59,892 nt of DNA from Caldilineaceae bacterium. Lineage in GTDB: Bacteria > Chloroflexota > Anaerolineae > Caldilineales > Caldilineaceae. Below are positions 40,642 to 50,650 of this stretch, piece after piece; position 1 is the first letter of the stretch; each line of letters begins with the position of its first letter. The stretch covers positions 1-59,892 of the forward strand of contig JALSIX010000088.1 in the NCBI GenBank assembly GCA_026989655.1, given 5' to 3'. Both the position numbers and the translations under genes were made by a program. Below the pieces are notes generated by a model. The model ran no database searches and was not told the origin of the DNA. It worked only from the letters and a program-made list of their open reading frames with translations.

Positions 40642-41247
40642 ATGGCGGAGAGGACTGTGTCCCAACTCCCTGGCCTCCCACCCCGGCCCAGCCAGACAGC
40701 CATGTGGATGAACGAGCCGCTGCCTCGGGTCTCCCTGATGCCGCTGGAGCCGGAGCTCCACACGGACGCGCTGCAGCGGGTCTACGAGCTGACTCCGGGC
40801 TACTGGCAGATGTACCACCTGCCAGCCGTTCCCCAGGGCCAGGCTGCCCGGGATCTGGCCGCGGCCCAGGAGGACCCCAGGCGCCATGCCCTGGGTATCC
40901 TCCTGCCCAACGAGCCCGGCAACCCCGCGGCAGGGGCCCAGCTGGTGGGCCTGGTGGACTTCCGCCTCCACTGGCCGGGTCCGGAGCTCGTCTACCTGGG
41001 GATGATCCTGGTGGCCGAGCCCTTCCAGCGCCGGCGGATCGGCACCGCGGCCTGGCATCTGTTGGAGCCCTGGCTGGTCCAGGAGGCCGGCATGGCCCGA
41101 GCCCGCCTGGGGGTGGAGCAGTTCAACATCCCGGCCCTGAAGTTCTGCCAGAGCCTGGGCTTCGCCCTCACCGGCGAGTCCCATCGCATCCGCTCGGGGA
41201 AGCGCCTGGTGCGGTTGCTCTACATGGAGAAGGAGCTGACCCCATGA
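40642..41247 (+). CDS. GNAT-family N-acetyltransferase
   Basis: 201 residues. The acetyl-CoA binding motif A is visible as ILVAEPFQRRRIGTAAWHLL, with the C-terminal strand-helix NIPALKFCQSLGFALTGESH. Substrate unknown. It is the first gene of a tightly packed run; its stop overlaps the queF start (ATGA). ATGs at residues 21 and 23 are alternative starts. Confidence 0.85.
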   Translation: MAERTVSQLPGLPPRPSQTAMWMNEPLPRVSLMPLEPELHTDALQRVYELTPGYWQMYHLPAVPQGQAARDLAAAQEDPRRHALGILLPNEPGNPAAGAQLVGLVDFRLHWPGPELVYLGMILVAEPFQRRRIGTAAWHLLEPWLVQEAGMARARLGVEQFNIPALKFCQSLGFALTGESHRIRSGKRLVRLLYMEKELTP

Positions 41248-41765
41248 ACCCTGAGGACGCCGTCCGTGCCTCCTGTGCCGGCGGTGCCATGGCCAGCCAC
41301 GGCGCCGACGACGCCGGAACCCGCCGTCCATCCGCCCCCGGATCCGCGCCGGGGAGCTCTCCACCCCCGGAGCCCCGCTATCTGGGCAAGCCCACCGCCG
41401 GGCCCACCCGAGCCCTGGACACCTTCCCCGCACCCCGACACGTGACCCGGGTGACCTTCACCAGCGACGAGCTGACCACCTTCTGCCCCATCACCGGACA
41501 GCCGGACTTCAACACCATCACCATCGAGTACGGCCCGGACCAGCGGTGCATCGAGTCCAAGAGCCTGAAGCTCTACCTCTGGAGCTACCGGGACGAGCGG
41601 GCCTTCTGCGAGGCCCTGGCCGCGCAGATCGCGACGGACATCTACCGGGTCACCCAGGCCCACTGGGTCCGGGTCACCATCCGGCAGCACGTCCGGGGAG
41701 GCATCGTCACCGAGGCCGTGGCCGAGCGACGCCGGGACGACGAGGAGGCATCGACCGCGCCATGA
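41244..41765 (+). CDS. queF: NADPH-dependent 7-cyano-7-deazaguanine reductase QueF (type I)
   Basis: A 173-residue enzyme that reduces preQ0 to preQ1 in queuosine tRNA modification. The catalytic pocket FCPITGQPDF (Cys81, Asp88) and the NADPH-binding ESKSLKLYLWSYR motif are intact. The N-terminal 45 residues are Pro/Ala-rich and not part of the family fold. They are real if translation starts at the overlapping ATGA, but ATG at residue 16 is possible. No other queuosine gene is in the window. Confidence 0.95.
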   Translation: MNPEDAVRASCAGGAMASHGADDAGTRRPSAPGSAPGSSPPPEPRYLGKPTAGPTRALDTFPAPRHVTRVTFTSDELTTFCPITGQPDFNTITIEYGPDQRCIESKSLKLYLWSYRDERAFCEALAAQIATDIYRVTQAHWVRVTIRQHVRGGIVTEAVAERRRDDEEASTAP

Positions 41766-42499
41766 ACCCCGCCCCTTCTGGCTCTGGAGCCCACGCCCTT
41801 TCCCCAGAGGCCTTCGCGCGTGCCGTGGCCCGGATCGCGGACCAGATCCGCGCGCTCACCAACGCGAACCTGCACTTCACCCAGGACCCCTACCAGATCG
41901 AGCGCCACCACACCCTCCTCTCCCTGGCCGGGGAGCTGGCCGCCCTGGTGGACGCCCGGCCGGCAGAGGCCATCCAACGCCACTTCCACCAGGACCTCAC
42001 CTACGTCACCCCCCATCCCGTGGTGGACGTAGCCGTCTTCGACCGGGCCGGCCAGGTGCTCCTCATCCGCCGGGCAGACTCCGGCCTCTGGGCCATGCCC
42101 GGCGGCATGTGCGAGGTCAACGTCTCCCCCGGGGAGAACGCCCTGCGGGAGGTGTGGGAGGAGACCGGCTGCGTGGTGGCGCTGACCGCCCTCCTGGGCC
42201 TCTTCGACAGCCGGACGGAGCGGGCGGATCGGACCTTCGCCCATCTCTACCATCTGCTCTTCGCGGCCCGTCACCTCTCGGGCGTCCCCCGGGTGACCCA
42301 GGAGACCCGAGAGGTGGCCTGGTTTTCCCAGGAGGCGATCCCCTGGGATGCCATGCACGGAGGACACGGGAGACGCCTGGCCCACGCCCTGGCCTGGCAC
42401 AGGGATCCGGCCACCCGGCCCCATTTCGACCCGGTCGACTGGACGCCCCACACCAGCTGGCAACATCGGACCCTGCCCGGACAGCGCCATGAGGACTGA
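41762..42499 (+). CDS. Nudix hydrolase with an N-terminal extra domain
   Basis: 245 residues. An N-terminal helical domain of about 70 residues (ADQIRALTNANLHFTQDPYQ) precedes the Nudix fold, as in ADP-ribose/CDP-choline-type Nudix hydrolases. The Nudix box at about 105-127 reads GGMCEVNVSPGENALREVWE followed by ETG. The catalytic REVWEE part is intact, but the position usually Glu, 8 before the Arg, is Val. The substrate is a nucleotide diphosphate derivative, not identifiable. ATGA overlap with queF. Confidence 0.85.
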   Translation: MNPAPSGSGAHALSPEAFARAVARIADQIRALTNANLHFTQDPYQIERHHTLLSLAGELAALVDARPAEAIQRHFHQDLTYVTPHPVVDVAVFDRAGQVLLIRRADSGLWAMPGGMCEVNVSPGENALREVWEETGCVVALTALLGLFDSRTERADRTFAHLYHLLFAARHLSGVPRVTQETREVAWFSQEAIPWDAMHGGHGRRLAHALAWHRDPATRPHFDPVDWTPHTSWQHRTLPGQRHED

Positions 42500-42503
42500 C
42501 CCC

Positions 42504-43574
42504 ATGCCCCATCGGGACCCTCGGCTGGCCCGGTACCAGCGCCAGATGGTCTTCCCCGGCATCGGCCCACAGGGCCAGGAGCGCCTGCAGGCAGCCCGGG
42601 CGGTGTTGGTGGGCTGCGGTGCCACCGGCTCCCATCTGGCCGAGATGATGGCCCGCTCCGGCGTGGGCCACCTCCGCATAGTGGACCGGGACTTCGTGGA
42701 GCTCACCAACCTCCAGCGCCAGACCCTGTTCGACGAACAGGACGTGGCCGAGAGCCTGCCCAAGGCCGTGGCCGCTGCCCGCAAGCTGGCCCGGATCCAC
42801 AGCCAGATCCAGGTGGAGCCGGTGGTGGCGGACGTGAACCCGGACAACGTCCTGGAGCTCCTGGCCGATGCCACCCTGGTCCTGGACGGCACGGACAACT
42901 TCGTCACCCGCTACCTGCTCAACGATGCCTGCACCCGCCTGGCCCTTCCCTGGATCTACACCGGCGTGGTGGCCTCCCACGGCATGACCGCCACCCTGAT
43001 CCCCCCAGGAGCGGAGGTCAAGCTGCCGGGCCAGCGCTCCACCACCCCCTGTCTCCGTTGCCTCCTGGGGGAGATCCCCGGGCCGGGCACCACGGAGACC
43101 TGCGACACCGCGGGGGTGGTGATGCCCGCGGTGGCCACCCTCGCCGGCATCGCGGCCGCCGAGGCCCTGAAGCTCCTGGTGGGTACCGGTGACCTGAACC
43201 CGGGCATCGTCTACGTGGACCTGTGGGACCACACCTATCGGCTGTGGCAGGCGCCGCCCCGCCGGCCAGACTGCCCTGTGTGCACGCGACGGCGCTTCCA
43301 GTTCCTGGAGGCCCAGGAGGGCACCGTCACCACCACCCTGTGTGGACGCAACGCGGTCCAGATCCGGGTACGGGGCCGCCCCACCCTGGACCTGGAGCGT
43401 CTGGCCCAGCGTCTCGCCCCGGTGGCCGACCGCGTGCGACGCAACGAATACCTGCTCAAGGCCCAGGTGGACGGCTACGAGCTCACCGTCTTTCCCGACG
43501 GCCGGGCCATCGTCCTGGGTACAGAGGAGCCCGGCGTGGCCCGCAGCCTCTACGACCGGTACATCGGGAGCTGA
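42504..43574 (+). CDS. ThiF/MoeB-family (E1-like) adenylyltransferase
   Basis: 356 residues. A Rossmann nucleotide site (LVGCGATGSHLAEMMARSG) is followed by the DxDxVExxNLxRQ motif (IVDRDFVELTNLQRQ) and two CxxC pairs (CLRC, CPVC) for zinc. The C-terminal 85 residues match the tail found in Bacillus-type ThiF/MoeB. These enzymes adenylate the C-terminal Gly of a ubiquitin-like sulfur carrier (ThiS/MoaD). No such carrier is nearby. ATG 42504 follows GAGGA at good spacing; ATG 42489, overlapping the Nudix gene, would add 5 residues. Confidence 0.9.
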   Translation: MPHRDPRLARYQRQMVFPGIGPQGQERLQAARAVLVGCGATGSHLAEMMARSGVGHLRIVDRDFVELTNLQRQTLFDEQDVAESLPKAVAAARKLARIHSQIQVEPVVADVNPDNVLELLADATLVLDGTDNFVTRYLLNDACTRLALPWIYTGVVASHGMTATLIPPGAEVKLPGQRSTTPCLRCLLGEIPGPGTTETCDTAGVVMPAVATLAGIAAAEALKLLVGTGDLNPGIVYVDLWDHTYRLWQAPPRRPDCPVCTRRRFQFLEAQEGTVTTTLCGRNAVQIRVRGRPTLDLERLAQRLAPVADRVRRNEYLLKAQVDGYELTVFPDGRAIVLGTEEPGVARSLYDRYIGS

Positions 43575-43604
43575 CCCGGAGGGGCCAGCGCGAGGAGAGA
43601 GAGC

Positions 43605-45848
43605 ATGTCCCAGGCCACCAGCACGGTCCCCGGCCCCGAGGTGGAGGCCATCGTCGGCGGCTACCACGGTGCCCCCCACCAGGTGTTGGGCATGCATCCG
43701 GTGGAGGTGGACGGCCGGCCCTGTCTCGCGGTGCGGGCCTTCCGGCCCCACGACGTGGCGGTCCGGGTCCTGGATGTGAAGAACCGGCGCCGCTATGCCA
43801 TGCACCGGGTCCATCCCCATGGCCTCTTCGAGGTGGTGCTGCGCCACCGCAGGAGGCCGTTCCCCTATCGGCTGCTGGTCACCGGACCGGACCACCCGGA
43901 GCAGGAGGTGGAGGACCCCTACCGTTTCCGGGACTTCTGGCTCACGGAGTTCGAGATCTACCTCCACGCGGAGGGCAACTACCTGGACGCCTACGAGAAG
44001 CTGGGCGCGCACCTGCGGACGGTGGACGGGGTCGAGGGGGTGAACTTCGCGGTGTGGGCGCCCAACGCGGAGCGGGTGAGCGTCATCGGCCCCTTCAACC
44101 GCTGGGACGAGCGGGTCCACCCCATGCAGAGCCGACCGGGCGGCCTGTGGGAGCTCTTCATCCCCCATCTCGCCCAAGGAACCTACTACAAGTACAGCAT
44201 CCGCTCCCGCCTCTTCGGCTACCGGGTGGACAAGGCCGATCCCTACGCGTTCCACGCGGAGAAGCGCCCGGGCACCGCGTCCATCGTCTGGGACATCGAC
44301 AGGTACTCGTGGAACGACCAGGAGTGGATGGCCGAGCGGCCCCGGCGCCAGGCCTTCGACGAACCCCTGAACATCTACGAGGTCCACCTGGGCAGTTGGC
44401 GGCGGCGCGTCGGGGCCGAGGAGGGCTTCCTGGACTACCGGACCCTGGCCCACGAGCTGGTGGCCTATGTGAAGGAGATGGGCTACACCCACATCGAGCT
44501 CCTGCCCATCACCGAACACCCCTACGACGGTTCCTGGGGGTACCAGACCACCGGCTACTTCGCCCCCACCAGCCGCTTCGGCACGCCCGAGGACTTCATG
44601 TACTTCGTGGACCACTGCCACCAGCATGGCATCGGCGTCATCCTGGACTGGGTGCCGGCCCACTTCCCCAAGGACGCCCATGGCCTGGCCTTCTTCGACG
44701 GCACCCACCTCTACGAGCACGCGGACCCACGGCTGGGGGAGCACCGGGACTGGGGGACCAAGATCTTCAACTACGGTCGGAACGAGGTGCGCAATTTCCT
44801 CCTTGCCAGCGCCCTCTTCTGGCTGCGAAAATACCATATCGACGGCTTACGAGTGGATGCCGTGGCCTCCATGCTCTACCTGGACTACAGCCGAGGACCC
44901 GGCGAGTGGATCCCCAACCGATATGGGGGGCGGGAGAACCTGGAGGCCATCGACTTCATCCGCCAGTTCAACGAAGTGACCCATGTCCATGCGCCCCAGG
45001 GCGCGCTCACCATCGCGGAGGAGAGCACCGCCTGGCCCATGGTGACCCGGCCCACCTACGTGGGCGGGCTGGGCTTCGACTACAAGTGGAACATGGGGTG
45101 GATGCACGACACCCTGGAGTACTTCCAGAAGGATCCCATCTACCGCAAGTACCACCACAACCTGTTGACCTTCAGCCTGGTCTACGCGTTCTCCGAGAAC
45201 TTCATCCTGCCCTTCAGCCACGACGAGGTGGTCCACCTGAAGCGCTCCATGCTGGACAAGATGCCCGGCGATCTGTGGCAGAAGTTCGCGAACCTGCGGG
45301 CCCTCTACGCCTACATGATGGGCCACCCGGGCAAGAAGCTTCTCTTCATGGGCGGGGAGTTCGGCCAGTGGCGGGAATGGAGCGAGGACCGGGAGCTGGA
45401 CTGGTTCCTGCTGGACGAGCCCCTGCACCGACAGCTCTGGGAGTACACCCGGGCCCTGAACCGCTTTTACCGGGAGCATCCGGCCCTCTACCAGGTGGAC
45501 ACCCACGGGGAGGGCTTCCAGTGGATCGACTTCAACGACGTGGAGCAGTCTGTCCTGATCTTCGAACGACGGGCAGCCGATCCGTCGAACTTCCTGGTGG
45601 TGGCCTGCAACTTCACACCGGTCCCCCGTCATGGATATCGCCTGGGCCTGCCCCAGCCCGGTACCTACGTGGAGGTCTTCAACAGCGACTGGCCCCAGTT
45701 CGGCGGCAGCGGCGTGGCCAACGGTGCGGTGTGCACCGAGCCCATCCGCTGGCACATCTACGAGCAGTCCGCAACCGTGGACCTGCCGCCCCTGGCCGTG
45801 ATCTTCCTCCAGCTCCAGGAGCAGGCCGGAGAGGCTCCGCAGAGGTGA
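43605..45848 (+). CDS. glgB: 1,4-alpha-glucan branching enzyme
   Basis: A 747-residue GH13 enzyme that introduces alpha-1,6 branches into glycogen. Two N-terminal CBM48 domains (to about residue 230; [20 protein letters not shown]) precede the catalytic barrel. Nucleophile Asp418 ([11 protein letters not shown]), acid/base Glu472 ([10 protein letters not shown]) and transition-state Asp540 (FSHDEVVH) are all present. The length is normal. It is followed after only 3 bp by a histidine kinase gene. Confidence 0.97.
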   Translation: MSQATSTVPGPEVEAIVGGYHGAPHQVLGMHPVEVDGRPCLAVRAFRPHDVAVRVLDVKNRRRYAMHRVHPHGLFEVVLRHRRRPFPYRLLVTGPDHPEQEVEDPYRFRDFWLTEFEIYLHAEGNYLDAYEKLGAHLRTVDGVEGVNFAVWAPNAERVSVIGPFNRWDERVHPMQSRPGGLWELFIPHLAQGTYYKYSIRSRLFGYRVDKADPYAFHAEKRPGTASIVWDIDRYSWNDQEWMAERPRRQAFDEPLNIYEVHLGSWRRRVGAEEGFLDYRTLAHELVAYVKEMGYTHIELLPITEHPYDGSWGYQTTGYFAPTSRFGTPEDFMYFVDHCHQHGIGVILDWVPAHFPKDAHGLAFFDGTHLYEHADPRLGEHRDWGTKIFNYGRNEVRNFLLASALFWLRKYHIDGLRVDAVASMLYLDYSRGPGEWIPNRYGGRENLEAIDFIRQFNEVTHVHAPQGALTIAEESTAWPMVTRPTYVGGLGFDYKWNMGWMHDTLEYFQKDPIYRKYHHNLLTFSLVYAFSENFILPFSHDEVVHLKRSMLDKMPGDLWQKFANLRALYAYMMGHPGKKLLFMGGEFGQWREWSEDRELDWFLLDEPLHRQLWEYTRALNRFYREHPALYQVDTHGEGFQWIDFNDVEQSVLIFERRAADPSNFLVVACNFTPVPRHGYRLGLPQPGTYVEVFNSDWPQFGGSGVANGAVCTEPIRWHIYEQSATVDLPPLAVIFLQLQEQAGEAPQR

Positions 45849-45851
45849 CCG

Positions 45852-48170
45852 ATGAGGGCAACCATGGAACCCTACCCTCGCCCCCTGCAGGTCGAGCGGG
45901 ATCCGGACGCCAGCCCAGAGGCCCTGGACATGATCCGGGCCTTCGAGAACGTGCTCCCGGTCCTCCAGCGCTTTCTGAGCTTCCGGGGCGCGGCCCTGTT
46001 CGTGGGAGAACCCCAGGGCCTGCGGCCGGTGAGCGGCTATCAACTGCCCTTCTTCCGCCACGTCATCGGCCGCCACCTGCCCTGGAACAAGGCCCAGATC
46101 GGGATCATCCAGGCCACCCGGCGGGAGCTGGTGCTGGAGGACGTGGACGCGGAACCCGGTTTCGTCAAGCTGGATCCTCGGGTCACCATCCGCTCCTGGA
46201 TCGGGGTGCCCATCTTCCTGGAGGAGGAGATGCGGGGGCTCCTCTCCATCATGCACCCGGAACCCGGGCGCTTCACCGCCCAGGACGGCGAGCTGGCCTA
46301 CGTGCTGACCCAACAGGTGGCCATCTCCGTGGAGAAGGAGCGCCTCCTCCAGGCAGAACAGCGCCGACGCCGGGAGGCGGAGGCCCTCCGGGACGCCACC
46401 ACAGCCCTCACCCTGGACCTGGAGCCCGAGGCCATCCTGGTGGAGCTCCTGCGCCGGCTGCGGCGGGTGGTCCCCTTCGAGAGCGCCGGTGTCCTCCTGC
46501 GGGAGGCCCGGGACCGGGTGCGGGTGGTCGCGGCCCTGGACGTTCCCCATCCGGAGGAGGTGGTAGGGCGCACCTTCTCGGGCGACAACACCCTGTTCCA
46601 GACCATCGTCCGCACTGGCCGGGCCGTCTACTACCCGGATGTCCAGGCTACCGGGGCCTTCCACGGCTGGGGGGGCACCCACTACGTCCGGAGCTGGATG
46701 GGGGTGCCCCTGCGCCACCGGGGCGCGGTCATCGGCTACATCACCCTGGACCACAGCCGGTTCAACGCCTACAACCCGGATGACATGGCCCTGGCCCAGG
46801 CCTTTGCCAATCAGGTGACGGCCACGGTGATCAACGCCCAGCTCTTCCAGCAGGTCCGCCACGCGGCCGAGGAGAACCGCCGCCGGGCCGACGAGCTCAC
46901 CGCGCTGGACCGTCTCCAGCGCGCGCTCCGGGACGCGGTCACGGTGCAGCAGGTCCTGGAGGCCAGCCTCCAGTGCCTGGACATCTTCCAGGCCCAACAT
47001 GCCAGCATCTCCATGCCCGATACCCAGGGCACCCTGCGGGTGGTCCACCAGCTGGGGCCTGTCCAGGCACTGGACATCCCGCCCATGGAGTTGGGACAGT
47101 CCCTGGTGGGGCGGGTCTACGCCACCGGCGAACCCTACCTGACCAACGACGCCTTCGGGGAGGCCCAGGCCGCGACAGGGGCCCTGGAGGTCTGGCGGCG
47201 CCAGGGCTTCCAGCGGGTGCGGGCCCTCTTCGCCCCCCTCCGCACCGGGACCGAGATCGTGGGGGTCATGACCCTCATGGCCGGCGAGGGCCGTTACACC
47301 GAACAGGAGCTGCGGCTCTTCTCCACCATGGCCGAGATCGTGGGCAGTGCCCTGGCCCGGGCCCAGCTCCTGGAGACCCTGGAGGAGCGGGTGGCGGCCC
47401 GCACCCAGGAGCTCCAACAGGCCTACGAGCAGCTCCAGGAGTTGGACCGGCTGAAGTCCCGCTTTGTGGCCAACGTGAGCCATGAACTGCGCACCCCCCT
47501 GACCAACATCAAGTTCTACCTGGAGCTGGTGGAGCGGGGCACGCCGGAACGTCGAGCCCAGTACATGGCCACCATCCACCAGGAGGTGGACCACCTGCAG
47601 GATCTCATCGAGTCGGTGTTGGACCTGACCCGGCTGGAGGAGGAACGGGAGACGGGGATGGCCTCGGCCCAGCCCGTGGACCTGGCCCAGTTGGCCCAGG
47701 ACGTGGTGGCCCGTCTGGAGCCCTTGGCCGGGGAACACCGGGTGACCCTCCAGGTGGACGTGCCCGCGGCGCCCGTGTGGACCTACGGCAGTCCCACCCG
47801 TCTGGCCCAGGTCATCAACAACCTGGTCAGCAACGCCATCCGCTACAACCGCCCCCAGGGCCAGGTGGCGGTCCGGGTGTCCTGGGACGAGGGCCACCAC
47901 ACCGCCCTGCTCCAGGTGGAGGACACGGGCATCGGCATCCCCCGGGAGGAGCAACAGCACATCTTCCAGCGCTTCTACCGGGGCTCCCAGGTGAACCATC
48001 GGGTGACCCCCGGCACCGGACTGGGCCTCAACATCGTCCAGGAGATCGTGGCCATCCACGGTGGCCAGGTGGAGGTGGAGAGCGAACCGGGCCGGGGCAG
48101 TGTCTTCACCGTGCGGCTGCCCGCCTCTCGGGCGGGCCCGGTTGTGGAAAGTCGAGGAGAACAGGGGTGA
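45852..48170 (+). CDS. Multi-GAF sensor histidine kinase
   Basis: A 772-residue cytosolic kinase. Three GAF-type domains occupy roughly residues 30-165, 185-340 and 350-510. A coiled coil (TLEERVAARTQELQQAYEQL) leads into HisKA with phospho-acceptor His544 (VSHELRTPLTN). The ATPase domain follows with VINNLVSNAIRY (N box), DTGIGIP (G1) and GTGLGLNI (G2). No transmembrane segment, so it senses a cytoplasmic or soluble signal. GTGA overlap with the following receiver-kinase gene suggests a phosphorelay pair. ATG 45864 is an alternative start. Confidence 0.94.
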   Translation: MRATMEPYPRPLQVERDPDASPEALDMIRAFENVLPVLQRFLSFRGAALFVGEPQGLRPVSGYQLPFFRHVIGRHLPWNKAQIGIIQATRRELVLEDVDAEPGFVKLDPRVTIRSWIGVPIFLEEEMRGLLSIMHPEPGRFTAQDGELAYVLTQQVAISVEKERLLQAEQRRRREAEALRDATTALTLDLEPEAILVELLRRLRRVVPFESAGVLLREARDRVRVVAALDVPHPEEVVGRTFSGDNTLFQTIVRTGRAVYYPDVQATGAFHGWGGTHYVRSWMGVPLRHRGAVIGYITLDHSRFNAYNPDDMALAQAFANQVTATVINAQLFQQVRHAAEENRRRADELTALDRLQRALRDAVTVQQVLEASLQCLDIFQAQHASISMPDTQGTLRVVHQLGPVQALDIPPMELGQSLVGRVYATGEPYLTNDAFGEAQAATGALEVWRRQGFQRVRALFAPLRTGTEIVGVMTLMAGEGRYTEQELRLFSTMAEIVGSALARAQLLETLEERVAARTQELQQAYEQLQELDRLKSRFVANVSHELRTPLTNIKFYLELVERGTPERRAQYMATIHQEVDHLQDLIESVLDLTRLEEERETGMASAQPVDLAQLAQDVVARLEPLAGEHRVTLQVDVPAAPVWTYGSPTRLAQVINNLVSNAIRYNRPQGQVAVRVSWDEGHHTALLQVEDTGIGIPREEQQHIFQRFYRGSQVNHRVTPGTGLGLNIVQEIVAIHGGQVEVESEPGRGSVFTVRLPASRAGPVVESRGEQG

Positions 48171-49330
48171 ACGAGTTCACGGTGTCCGGCATCTCCCTCC
48201 CCGACCGAGCGCCCGAGCCGCCTTCGGGCGGCACGGTCCTGGTGGTGGAGGACAACACCGCGATGAACCAGGCCATCAGCGAGATCCTTCGCCTGGAGGG
48301 ATACCGGGTGATCTCGGCCCACGACGGCGTGGAGGCCCTGGCCATGCTGAAGGAGGAACGGCCCGACGTGGTCATCAGCGACATCATGATGCCCGCCATG
48401 GACGGCTACGAGCTCCTCCGGCGAACCCGGCAGGACCCCCGCCTGCGCACCCTGCCCTTCATCTTCCTCACCGCCCGCTCCTCCCCGGAGGATCACCGGA
48501 CGGCCAAGCGGATCGGCATCGAGGACTACCTGGTGAAGCCGGTGGATGGCCAGGATCTCCTCCTGGCAGTGGGCAACGCGCTGCGCCGGGCCCGGGACAT
48601 CCAGGCCGAGATGAAGGATCAGGTGGACGGCCTGCGCAACCGGATCCTGGCCACCCTCCAACACGAGTTCCGGACCCCCCTCACCTTCATCCTGGGCTAC
48701 GCGGAGTACCTGGCCAACTCCACGGAAGAGCCCCAGGAGGGCATGGATGTGGAGGTCCTGCGAGAGGCGGTCCAGGCCATCCTGGTGGGCGGCCATCGGC
48801 TGCAGGATCTGATCGAGAAGTTCCTGCTCCTGGCGGATCTCCAGCACCGTCGGGATCTGGCCGACGTCTCCACGGTCCTGGATCCCTGGGGGACCGTCCA
48901 GGAGGTGGCGGCCCGGATGGCGCCCCAGGCGGAGGAGGCCGGCCTGGCCATCGAACTGCACCCGCCGGAGACCCGTCTGCAGGTACTGGGAGTGCCGGAC
49001 CTCATCGGCAAGGCCGTCCAACATCTGGTGGAGAATGCCCTGCGCTATCGGCGTCCGGAAAGCCGTCGGGTGGCGATCCGACAGACCCAGTACGAGAACT
49101 TCGTGGGCCTCGCGGTCCAGGACGAGGGGCTGGGGATTTCCCCGGCCCTCCTGGAGCAGTTGAGTCGACCGTTCGAACAGGCCCACCGCGAGAACCAGAC
49201 CCTCTCCGGAGCGGGGCTGGGCCTGGCCATTGTCCGACACATCGCGCGGCTTCACGGGGGAGGGCTGACCATGGAGAGCCAAGAGGGCCAGGGAAGCACC
49301 TTCACCCTGTGGCTGCCACACCTGAAGTGA
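48167..49330 (+). CDS. Receiver-histidine kinase hybrid protein
   Basis: 387 residues. The N-terminal receiver (about 20-140) has phospho-acceptor Asp72 in VVISDIMMP and Lys in YLVKPVDG. It is followed directly by HisKA with His166 (LQHEFRTPLTF) and an ATPase domain (LVENALRY, DEGLGISP, GAGLGLAIV). It has no output DNA-binding domain. It could receive phosphate from the GAF kinase upstream and relay it on. The GTG start overlaps the previous stop (GTGA) with GAGGAGA in front. Confidence 0.92.
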   Translation: MNEFTVSGISLPDRAPEPPSGGTVLVVEDNTAMNQAISEILRLEGYRVISAHDGVEALAMLKEERPDVVISDIMMPAMDGYELLRRTRQDPRLRTLPFIFLTARSSPEDHRTAKRIGIEDYLVKPVDGQDLLLAVGNALRRARDIQAEMKDQVDGLRNRILATLQHEFRTPLTFILGYAEYLANSTEEPQEGMDVEVLREAVQAILVGGHRLQDLIEKFLLLADLQHRRDLADVSTVLDPWGTVQEVAARMAPQAEEAGLAIELHPPETRLQVLGVPDLIGKAVQHLVENALRYRRPESRRVAIRQTQYENFVGLAVQDEGLGISPALLEQLSRPFEQAHRENQTLSGAGLGLAIVRHIARLHGGGLTMESQEGQGSTFTLWLPHLK

Positions 49331-49340
49331 GGGGGAGGAC

Positions 49341-50525
49341 GTGGACACCTTGGCCGTGTGCGGAGGACGATTCCCGGCCCCCGACGCGGAGAGCGCTCCC
49401 TTTGTGGCCGGGACGATCCTCTGCCGGGAGGCATGGATCCGAGAGGTCCACACCCAGGGGCCGGGGGCGGTGGCCGAGGAGACCCCGGTCCTGGACGCGA
49501 CGGGCTGTGTGGTCCTGCCCGGATTCGTGGACGTCCACATCCACGGCAGCGCGGGGGTGGACGTGATGGATGCCTCGCGGACCGGCCTGGCCCGGCTCAG
49601 CCGTTTCCTGGCCCGGCACGGGGTCACCGGCTTCCTGCCCACCACCATCACCGCCCCGCCGGAGGCCCTGTTGGCCGCGGTGGAGGCCGTGGCCCGCTTC
49701 ATGGAGGCGGAGCCCCCGGGGGCTCGAGCCCTGGGTGTCCACCTGGAAGGGCCCTACATCAGTCCCCGCTATCCCGGCGCCCAGCCCGTGGAGCACATCC
49801 GCCGGCCCGATCCCCGGGAGCTGGCGGCCCTGGCCGCGGCGGGCCCGGTGCGCCTGATCACCCTGGCCCCCGAAGTGCCCGGCGCCCATGGGCTCATGGC
49901 CCAGGCCCTGGAGGCCGGCATCGGCGTGGTCATCGGCCACACTGCCGCGACCTACGAGGAGGCCCAGGAGGCCATCCGCCGGGGCGCCAGCCAGGCCACC
50001 CACACCTTCAACGCGATGACCGGCCTCCACCACCGACGTCCCGGGGTGGTGGGCGCGGTCCTCCACAACGACGCGATCTACGCCCAGCTCATCCCCGATA
50101 CCGTCCACGTCCACCCCGCGGCCATGGACATCCTGGCCCGCTGCAAGGGGCCCCAGGGCACCCTCCTGATCACCGACGCCATCCGGGCCGCGGGCATGCC
50201 CCCGGGCACCTACGAGCTGGGCGGCCAGGAGGTCGTCGTCTCTCCGGAAGGGGTCTGTCGTCTCCCCGATGGGACCCTGGCCGGCTCCATCGTCACCATG
50301 GACCAGGGCCTGCGCCATTTCCTGGCCGCCACCGGCTGGCCCCTGGAACGGGCCTGGCCCGTGACCAGCCGCACCCCGGCCCAGGCTCTGGGCATGGACG
50401 GGGTGATCGGACGCGTTGCCCCGGGATATCGGGCGGACCTGGTCCTGTTGGACGCCCATCTGGAGGTGGTGGCCACCGTGGTGGGGGGCCAGGTGGTGTT
50501 TGACCGAAGGCAGGAGGCGGGGTAG
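49341..50525 (+). CDS. nagA: N-acetylglucosamine-6-phosphate deacetylase
   Basis: A 394-residue amidohydrolase-fold enzyme that removes acetate from GlcNAc-6-P in amino-sugar catabolism and cell-wall recycling. Metal and catalytic motifs: VDVHIHGS, HLEGPYISP, GHTAATYEEA, HTFNAMTGLHHR (shown in part) and LITDAIRAAG with the catalytic Asp. GTG start preceded by GGGGGAGG, 10 bp after the hybrid kinase gene. No nagB or GlcNAc transporter is adjacent. Confidence 0.95.
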   Translation: MDTLAVCGGRFPAPDAESAPFVAGTILCREAWIREVHTQGPGAVAEETPVLDATGCVVLPGFVDVHIHGSAGVDVMDASRTGLARLSRFLARHGVTGFLPTTITAPPEALLAAVEAVARFMEAEPPGARALGVHLEGPYISPRYPGAQPVEHIRRPDPRELAALAAAGPVRLITLAPEVPGAHGLMAQALEAGIGVVIGHTAATYEEAQEAIRRGASQATHTFNAMTGLHHRRPGVVGAVLHNDAIYAQLIPDTVHVHPAAMDILARCKGPQGTLLITDAIRAAGMPPGTYELGGQEVVVSPEGVCRLPDGTLAGSIVTMDQGLRHFLAATGWPLERAWPVTSRTPAQALGMDGVIGRVAPGYRADLVLLDAHLEVVATVVGGQVVFDRRQEAG

Positions 50526-50650
50526 GTCTGTGGCCGGTGGGTGGAGGGCCCGGGCCCGCCTCCCGTTGCTCCGGATGCCGGGCACCTGGTTGGCCATCCC
50601 AGCGCCCGGTCTTCCCATCCGAGACACACCCTGTACAGGAGGAGATCGCC

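Noticed and set aside
44847-48059. A 1,070-codon frame on the minus strand across glgB and the GAF kinase
   Set aside because: It spans two unrelated well-supported genes on the other strand and shows no recognisable motif or ribosome site.
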